Shown piece after piece: positions 9,001 to 12,190 of a stretch of 12,190 nt of DNA (position 1 is the stretch's first letter; every line of letters starts with the position of its first letter). Origin of the DNA: an uncultured Haloferula sp. (GTDB taxonomy: Bacteria; Verrucomicrobiota; Verrucomicrobiae; Verrucomicrobiales; Akkermansiaceae); NCBI GenBank assembly GCA_946885645.1, contig CAMPGU010000114.1:1-12190 (forward strand), written 5' to 3'. The position numbers and the translations under genes are program-made. The notes below the pieces were generated by a model. That model had not been told where the DNA came from and did no database searches. It saw nothing but the letters and a program-made list of their open reading frames with translations.

Positions 9001-10097
9001 CGGGAAGAGCCGCCTTTTCCGCCCCACAGGGTGCCATCGAGACACGACTCGCCGCGCTATGGTCGGAGCTGCTGGAACTCCCGGAGATCGGGCGGGACGA
9101 CGATTTCTTCGCGCTCGGCGGCCACTCGCTGATGGCCCTGCGCCTGTTCTCGCGCATCAACCGGGAGTTCGGCCGCACGCTTCCCTTGGCCGCGCTGATC
9201 AGCCATCCCACCGTCTCGCAGCTCGCGTCCCTGCTCACCCTCGATCCGGAAAAGGTCACCGCACCCGTGGATGAACGCGGACACCTCGTCGCGCTCTCCG
9301 AGGGCGGCTCGGAGGCTCCGCTCTTTTGCATCCACGGCGGAGATGGCGGGGTGATCTTCTACCGCAGCCTGGCGGAGCTGATGCCGCGGGATTTCACGCT
9401 TCATGCGATCGAGTCGCTCGCGCTCAGCAGCAACGGCCCCGTCACACCCGCGAGCGTGGAGGATACGGCCGCCGCCTACGTCCGGCTCCTGCTGGCCGCC
9501 CATCCCGGCGGACCCTTCCGGATCGCGGGATATTCCTACGGCGGGGTGGTCGCCCACGAGATGGCCTGCATTTTGGAAGAGCAGGGCCACCGGGTGGAGT
9601 TTGTCGGTCTCTTCGACACCCACAACCCGGTCGCTCCTTCCAAGCGCTATTCCCTGTCCGGCCGTTTCAATGCCTTCTGGCAGCAGCAGCAGGATCTGCC
9701 CCTGCCTTCCCGTCTCGAGCGTTTGCGCGAGCGCATCAGCGAGGGAATCGCGACCAACCGCCGCGTCAAAGCCGAGTTGGCCGCCGCCTTCAGCTCCGGG
9801 CCCGCGGAGGCCCATAGCGACCTGCGCCGCGTCCAGGTGCGGGAGGAGAACTGGCGCGCCATGCAGGCCTACAGGCCGCGGCCTTTCAAGGGCCGCGTCA
9901 CGCTCTTCAAGGCGATGACCCCCAGCGACAAGGTCGAGTGGCCGGAAGACTACGGCTGGTCGGCCTTCGCAGGCGGCGGGCTGGAGATCGTGCCGGTGCC
10001 TGGCCGTCACCTGACCCTCTTCGACGATGAGAACGTGGGTGCGCTCGCGCGGGCGCTGGTTTCCCGCTTCGGCGACCGCACCTGCACGATCGCGTAG
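6039..10097 (+). CDS. Terminal NRPS module: C-A-PCP-TE
   Basis: This is the last subunit of the assembly line. It adds one amino acid and releases the product. Residues are numbered from the ATG at nt 6039. Domains: condensation (29-465, HHAMFDG at 165-171), adenylation (485-980), PCP (998-1067, GGHS with S1030), thioesterase (1092-1342, GYSYG with S1166, D1193, H1324). At 1352 aa it has the normal length for a C-A-PCP-TE module, with no epimerase or methyltransferase. The start is uncertain. The ATG at 6039 overlaps the previous gene by 23 bp; a second in-frame ATG at 6066 begins four bases after that gene's stop. Neither has a clear ribosome binding site, so translation may be coupled to the upstream gene. 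A GTG at 6027 is excluded because a stop follows at once. The TE makes this the end of the line. No sign of decay. Confidence 0.96.
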   Translation: MLTAANSETMSEATHSTDLTEASQGSAGEVLAFPASIAQQVFWYLELLQPEVTAFNIPMRFRLEGPLDVRLLERTLETIVERHEALRTHFEEDGGELLQVVTPASTFKLALIDISQLPESDRQAEADRLGGIEAKRPFHLATGPVFRAELVRLSPLLHILHVTVHHAMFDGSSMTVLTEELAAIYQAYHEGKDCPLDPPPIQYGDFSVWQKDYLAGPEIARQLAYWKGRLAGMPELDLPSDRARPPVKTWNGDLVSALLPRELTSRLQTIAARNGATLYHLLLAAYKVLLHRYSGGTDIAVGSPITGRTRAELEPLIGVFINSLILRSDLSGDPAFESFVRQVRDTALEAVENQDLPFECLVRELKPNRDQSRNPLFQVNFTHQRSFAKAGHFGGVDLVPIPSRSPGAIFDLHFFMVERAEGWRVTCDFSSDLYDRETALRMLGHYQRLLEDIANDPAKPLSRLEILSDAEKEKLLGEWAGQRTDYPRDSNIGKLFLETAHLHPGRIAIDFGGSTLTYAQLLAEASAVAAALIAADLAPGDLVPLCAKPSPEMIAGLLGILLAGGAYVPLDPDYPAERFALLLGECGGKIALAAPTCRGAFDGWQGLVLDIPAVGAATASSSLPEVLLSAEHPAYLLFTSGSTGKPKGVLVPHRGVIRLVRGCDFITITPEDVFLQAAPLSFDASTLEIWGPLLNGGKLIIPAHGTGLDEIASAVRDKGVTTLWLTAGLFQVMIEEHAESLKGLRYLLAGGDVLSVSHVRRALELLPDTQLVNGYGPTENTTFTTCHTITAADCERASIPIGRPIANTSVFILDDLGRPVPAGIPGELHTGGDGLALGYHHDPLLTAERFIPAPAFTTSKLYKTGDLCRWLADGSIEFLGRRDDQVKVRGFRIEPGEIETALASHPEVRQAKVAIRGESSETKRILAWALTEQGSLLDSAKLSAWLAGRLPAFLRPDGVAVLGSFPITANGKIDVAALPDPAVSAAPAGRAAFSAPQGAIETRLAALWSELLELPEIGRDDDFFALGGHSLMALRLFSRINREFGRTLPLAALISHPTVSQLASLLTLDPEKVTAPVDERGHLVALSEGGSEAPLFCIHGGDGGVIFYRSLAELMPRDFTLHAIESLALSSNGPVTPASVEDTAAAYVRLLLAAHPGGPFRIAGYSYGGVVAHEMACILEEQGHRVEFVGLFDTHNPVAPSKRYSLSGRFNAFWQQQQDLPLPSRLERLRERISEGIATNRRVKAELAAAFSSGPAEAHSDLRRVQVREENWRAMQAYRPRPFKGRVTLFKAMTPSDKVEWPEDYGWSAFAGGGLEIVPVPGRHLTLFDDENVGALARALVSRFGDRTCTIA
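6123..7433 (+). other. Condensation domain, terminal module (LCL-like)
   Basis: It joins the chain on the previous PCP to the terminal amino acid. The catalytic motif HHAMFDG (165-171, from nt 6039) is intact. The opening (SIAQQVFWYLELL, then AFNIPMRFRLEGPLD, then ERHEALRT) matches the LCL class, which accepts an L-configured or achiral donor. That agrees with a glycine-type residue and no epimerase in the module before it. Later blocks are YGDFSVWQ (203-210), IGVFINSLILR (317-327), and NQDLPFECLVREL (353-365). Class assignment is by eye. Confidence 0.9.
7491..8978 (+). other. Adenylation domain, terminal module, valine-like code
   Basis: Cores seen (residues from nt 6039): A2 LLAGGAYVPLDP (561-572), A3 FTSGSTGKPKG (638-648), A4 FDAS (682), A5 NGYGPTE (773-779), A7 YKTGDL (862-867), A8 RGFRIEPGEIE (889-899), A10 NGKID (970-974). 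Pocket residues by hand alignment to GrsA are D683, A684, L687, W724, L748, G750, G774, T782, F783 and K972, giving D-A-L-W-L-G-G-T-F-K. This matches 8 of 10 positions of the valine code I recall from the gramicidin S/tyrocidine family (DAFWIGGTFK). Both differences are conservative, so valine or a similar branched aliphatic residue is predicted. There is no methyltransferase insert. Confidence 0.85.
9030..9239 (+). other. Peptidyl carrier protein, terminal module
   Basis: The LGGHSLMAL motif carries the phosphopantetheine serine S1030 (numbered from nt 6039). The preceding ETRLAALWSELL is helix 1, and the domain ends near SQLASLLTL. The GGHS form is usual for a PCP feeding a condensation or thioesterase domain. 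Confidence 0.92.
9312..10064 (+). other. Thioesterase domain (type I, chain-releasing)
   Basis: This alpha/beta-hydrolase domain is fused to the final PCP. It moves the finished chain to its own serine, then hydrolyses or cyclises it. Seen (residues from nt 6039): an oxyanion-side loop FCIHGGDGG (1096-1104), the nucleophile elbow GYSYGG with S1166, the acid in LFDTHNP (D1193), and the histidine in PGRHLTLF (H1324). The 1200-1275 stretch, rich in Gln and charged residues, is the likely lid. The triad is complete. Sequence alone does not tell a cyclase from a hydrolase. The beta-amine made upstream could be the ring-closing nucleophile. Confidence 0.92.
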
Positions 10098-10106
10098 CAC
10101 TTTCCG

Positions 10107-10135
10107 TTGGAACTGCTGTTCGCGGCCTGTTACAT
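10107..10135 (+). promoter_or_regulatory. Candidate sigma-70-type promoter for the PEP-CTERM gene
   Basis: A -35-like TTGGAA (10107-10112) and a -10-like TTACAT (10130-10135) are 17 bp apart, the ideal spacing. Transcription would start about 20 bases before the ATG at 10162. The -10 box matches the consensus at only three of six positions. The gap between the NRPS stop and this ATG is 64 bp, the only place for a separate promoter close to the gene. Read-through from the NRPS operon is the alternative. Confidence 0.3.
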
Positions 10136-10161
10136 GCGCGCGCCGTTTCCCCCCTCCAACG

Positions 10162-11025
10162 ATGATCGCCTGCATCGCCCGCCGGTTTCTCACGCTTGCC
10201 GTCCTGCTATTCCCGGCAGCGCGGGCGCAGACGTACGTGGACCTGGACTTCAGCAACAACCTCCAGAACACCAACGCCCAATATCCGAACGGCTCGACCC
10301 TCGGCCCGGACTACTACACGGGCACCACCATCGATTTCTCGAACGCCGGATTCTACAACGGAACGTCCATCGACGTGCGGGCCTCCGTGATCGGCCTGAC
10401 CGATGGCGAAAGCTCCGATTTCCGGGAAACCAGCACCTACCAGTGGGTCGGCTGGCTGCCGGACTACAACAGTACGGACGCGAACGACGACCTAGGCGTG
10501 TACTATCGCCACGACGGCAACGAGCTCCAGCAGACCGGGGGAATCGCGTGGACCTTTTCGTTTTTCGAGGGCGGGAGCGATTTCAGCGTCCCGGTCACCC
10601 TCCCCGGGGTCCGCTTCCTCGTTTACGATCACGACGGCGAGCCGGAGCAATCCGAATCCATCCGTACCTTTGCGGCCGACGGCTTCGCCGGGTATCAGCT
10701 CCAGGGGGACAGCGGGATCCACGTGCACGATGAGGACGGCACCTATCGCTTCGACTCCCGCGGCGACGGTCACCCGGAGACCACTGCCGAGGGCGGCATG
10801 ATCCTCTACTACCAGAACACTTCTTCGGTCCGCTTCGATCTCTTCGCCACTACGCTCCCCGGGCTCCCCGGCCAGAACAGCGGCATCTTCGCCGCTTGGG
10901 ACGGCAACCTCGGCCTCACCAACGGCGGCACGGAAGGCTTCGGCGAACTGGTGACCGTTCCCGAGCCCTCCGCGGCAGTTCTTGCCTTGGCCGGAGCGCT
11001 CGGCCTGCTCCGCCGCCGGCGCTGA
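10162..11025 (+). CDS. Exported PEP-CTERM sorting-domain protein of unknown function
   Basis: The 287-aa protein has an N-terminal signal peptide (two Arg, hydrophobic core, likely cut after ARA at residue 22). It also has a C-terminal sorting signal (266-287): VPEP, a hydrophobic alanine/leucine helix, then RRRR. Such tails are processed by an exosortase and mark proteins for the surface or extracellular matrix. The mature part is rich in Asp, Asn, Gly, Ser and aromatics, with few cysteines, and is probably a beta-rich ectodomain. I recognise no catalytic motif or named family in it. The start at 10162 is chosen because it places the signal peptide at the N terminus. An upstream in-frame ATG at 10027 lies inside the NRPS gene and would put a charged 45-residue stretch in front of the signal. 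No clear Shine-Dalgarno sequence precedes it. It is likely unrelated to the biosynthetic genes. Confidence 0.85.
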   Translation: MIACIARRFLTLAVLLFPAARAQTYVDLDFSNNLQNTNAQYPNGSTLGPDYYTGTTIDFSNAGFYNGTSIDVRASVIGLTDGESSDFRETSTYQWVGWLPDYNSTDANDDLGVYYRHDGNELQQTGGIAWTFSFFEGGSDFSVPVTLPGVRFLVYDHDGEPEQSESIRTFAADGFAGYQLQGDSGIHVHDEDGTYRFDSRGDGHPETTAEGGMILYYQNTSSVRFDLFATTLPGLPGQNSGIFAAWDGNLGLTNGGTEGFGELVTVPEPSAAVLALAGALGLLRRRR

Positions 11026-11041
11026 GCCCTCAGCGCAGCGG
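11013..11041. terminator. Inverted repeat spanning both stop codons of two convergent genes; candidate bidirectional terminator
   Basis: The sequence GCGCTGAGCCCTCAGCGC (11019-11036) is a perfect inverted repeat with arms of eight and two central bases; as RNA, a 7-bp stem with a GCCC loop is realistic. Outer arms CCGC (11013-11016) and GCGG (11038-11041) extend it after a small unpaired interruption. The stop TGA of the plus-strand gene (11023-11025) and that of the minus-strand gene (11030-11032) lie at mirror positions in the stem. No T tract follows on either strand, so it is not a textbook intrinsic terminator. It could still stop or protect transcripts from both sides. Confidence 0.5.
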
Positions 11042-12007
11042 ATCGGCCTTCACGCCTTCGTTGGTGATCTTCACGGGTTTGATCAGCCCTTTCTCATCGA
11101 ACTCCAGCTTGTCCACGCAGGTCACACGGTGGTTGCCGTCGGTCTCGCCGAGGGGACGGCGGTGATAGACGATGTACCAGTTATCGTCCTTCTTGTTGTG
11201 GATCACCGAGTGGTGTCCCGCGCCGGTGGCCACGGCCGCATCCTGCTGGAGCACCACGCCGATGCGTTCGTGCGGGCCGAAGAGTGAATCGGAAACGGCG
11301 TAGGCGACCCGGTAATCCGGTCCGGTCCAGCCGCCTTCCGACCACATGAAGTAGTACTTCCCGTTCTTCTTGAAGACGAAGGGGCCTTCGACGTAACCGG
11401 CCGGTGTGATCGAGCGGAAGGTCTCGCCCTTTTCGAAGGGCACGAAGCCTTTGAAGTCGTCCTTCAGTTTCGCGATGTTGCAGTGCCTCCAGCCTCCGTA
11501 GATCAGGTAATGGGTGCCGTCGTCATCGCGGAAGACGAAACCGTCGATCGGTTGGGCGCCATGGTGGAACTTGTCCACCAGCGGCTTGCCGATGTGGTCC
11601 TTGTAGGGCCCCTCCGGCTTGTTCGCCACCGCCACGCCGATGCCGCCTTCCTGCTCGTTGTTCTGGATGTCGTTCGCGCTGAAGAAGAGGTAATACTTGC
11701 GGTCCTTCTCGATGATGGATGGCGCCCACATCGCGCGCTTCGCCCATTTGATATCCTTGGTGTCGAGGATGCTCTCGTGCTTCTTCCACTTCACCAGATC
11801 CGGGGAGGAAAAGGCATCGAAGCGGGTCTGCTCGTTGTACGGCGCGGAGTACGTGGGATAGATCCAGTAGCGGTCGCCGAAGATGATGCCTTCCGGATCG
11901 GCGTACCAGCCCTCGAAGACCGGATTGCCGGAGCTCTTTTCATCGGCGGATGCAAGCGGGGCCATCAGGGCGGCAAGGGACAGGACGAGGGTACGGATCG
12001 GGGTCAT
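11030..12007 (-). CDS. Secreted glycoside hydrolase family 43 protein (arabinofuranosidase/xylosidase-like)
   Basis: The 325-aa protein has a Sec-type signal peptide (residues 1-21, cut after ASA) followed directly by a five-bladed beta-propeller GH43 domain. GH43 enzymes are inverting hydrolases of arabinose- or xylose-containing plant polysaccharides. Catalytic residues by family motif: general base D37 in GWYADPEG, pKa-modulating D155 in QPIDGFVF, and general acid E207 in YVEGPFVF. The His pair in GAGHHS (265-266) fits the conserved metal-binding site at the propeller centre. Length matches a single-domain GH43 with no carbohydrate-binding module. Exact substrate and subfamily cannot be told by eye; arabinofuranosidase, xylosidase and galactosidase activities are all possible. 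It is convergent with the PEP-CTERM gene, four bases apart. No Shine-Dalgarno sequence is evident before the ATG. Export suggests periplasmic or extracellular sugar scavenging, unrelated to the NRPS. Confidence 0.9.
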   Translation of the reverse strand: MTPIRTLVLSLAALMAPLASADEKSSGNPVFEGWYADPEGIIFGDRYWIYPTYSAPYNEQTRFDAFSSPDLVKWKKHESILDTKDIKWAKRAMWAPSIIEKDRKYYLFFSANDIQNNEQEGGIGVAVANKPEGPYKDHIGKPLVDKFHHGAQPIDGFVFRDDDGTHYLIYGGWRHCNIAKLKDDFKGFVPFEKGETFRSITPAGYVEGPFVFKKNGKYYFMWSEGGWTGPDYRVAYAVSDSLFGPHERIGVVLQQDAAVATGAGHHSVIHNKKDDNWYIVYHRRPLGETDGNHRVTCVDKLEFDEKGLIKPVKITNEGVKADPLR

Positions 12008-12190
12008 GGGAAAAAGCGCTCAGGTTCACGGGGCGAACACGTTTGAGTCCCTATCAGGCCCGGCCGGACCGCATCAAGCCCGTGGATCGAATGTTTGGCC
12101 CCAGAGTAGGAAGATGGCGGATCGACTGCCCATCCTACGCGATCACGTGACGTTGACCCGTTGACTATCAGCCCCCAATGATGTTTCATC
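12008..12190 (-). other. Upstream region of the GH43 gene
   Basis: I found no gene in these 183 bp. Read on the minus strand, a weak promoter-like pair is TTGATG (12072-12077) and GATAGG (12050-12055), 16 bp apart and about 50 bp before the ATG. Further upstream are an inverted repeat GTAGGA...TCCTAC (12106-12111 and 12133-12138), a TCACGTGA palindrome (12143-12150), and a tandem CGTTGAC repeat (12151-12157 and 12159-12165). Some may be operator elements for sugar-responsive control, but all are short and could be chance. Confidence 0.3.

Noticed and set aside
9680..9694. CAG repeat as a possible unstable microsatellite
   Set aside because: Only four Gln codons in the TE lid region; too short to treat as a repeat element.
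10027..10161. Longer start for the PEP-CTERM protein inside the NRPS gene
   Set aside because: It would place 45 charged residues before a clear signal peptide. The ATG at 10162 puts the signal peptide at the N terminus.
9057..10274. Minus-strand open frame across the thioesterase region
   Set aside because: It is antisense to an intact PCP-TE region, has low-complexity composition and shows no domain.
12143..12150. TCACGTGA palindrome as an operator by itself
   Set aside because: The symmetry ends at 8 bp and such palindromes are frequent by chance; kept only as part of a low-interest cluster.

Overview
The window looks like GC-rich bacterial DNA carrying the 3' end of a hybrid polyketide/non-ribosomal peptide (PKS-NRPS) assembly line, followed by two secreted-protein genes. 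I suspect a Verrucomicrobiota host (Luteolibacter/Haloferula-like). The reasons are a PEP-CTERM protein ending in a VPEP-helix-RRRR tail, a secreted GH43 glycosidase next door, high GC, and starts without clear Shine-Dalgarno sites. This is an inference from style, not proof; Planctomycetota or another PEP-CTERM-bearing phylum is possible.

Region 1 (2-6061, +) is the C-terminal 2019 codons of a megasynthase whose start lies left of the window. It runs: last helix of an acyl carrier protein (ACP), linker, PLP-dependent class III aminotransferase (AMT) domain, condensation (C), adenylation (A) with an embedded N-methyltransferase (N-MT), and peptidyl carrier protein (PCP). Region 2 (6039-10097, +) overlaps it by 23 bp and encodes the terminal module C-A-PCP-thioesterase (TE). 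Read colinearly, a beta-keto acyl chain made by an upstream PKS is transaminated to a beta-amino acyl chain and joined to a probably N-methylated glycine (code D-I-L-Q-V-G-V-I-W-K). It is then joined to a valine-like residue (code D-A-L-W-L-G-G-T-F-K), and the TE releases it. All catalytic signatures I could check are intact. The free beta-amine is a plausible nucleophile for ring closure, as in iturin-type lipopeptides.

Region 3 (10162-11025, +) is a 287-aa exported PEP-CTERM protein of unknown function, with a possible promoter of its own in the short gap after the NRPS. Region 4 (11030-12007, -) is a secreted GH43 glycosidase. These two genes converge with four bases between them, and a strong inverted repeat centred on the gap contains both stop codons; it may act as a two-way terminator. 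Neither gene looks biosynthetic, so the right boundary of the cluster is probably near 10100. The remaining 183 bp (12008-12190) is the upstream region of the GH43 gene, with small repeats. I saw no tRNA, rRNA, CRISPR, insertion sequence or integrase, and no MbtH, phosphopantetheinyl transferase or exporter gene.
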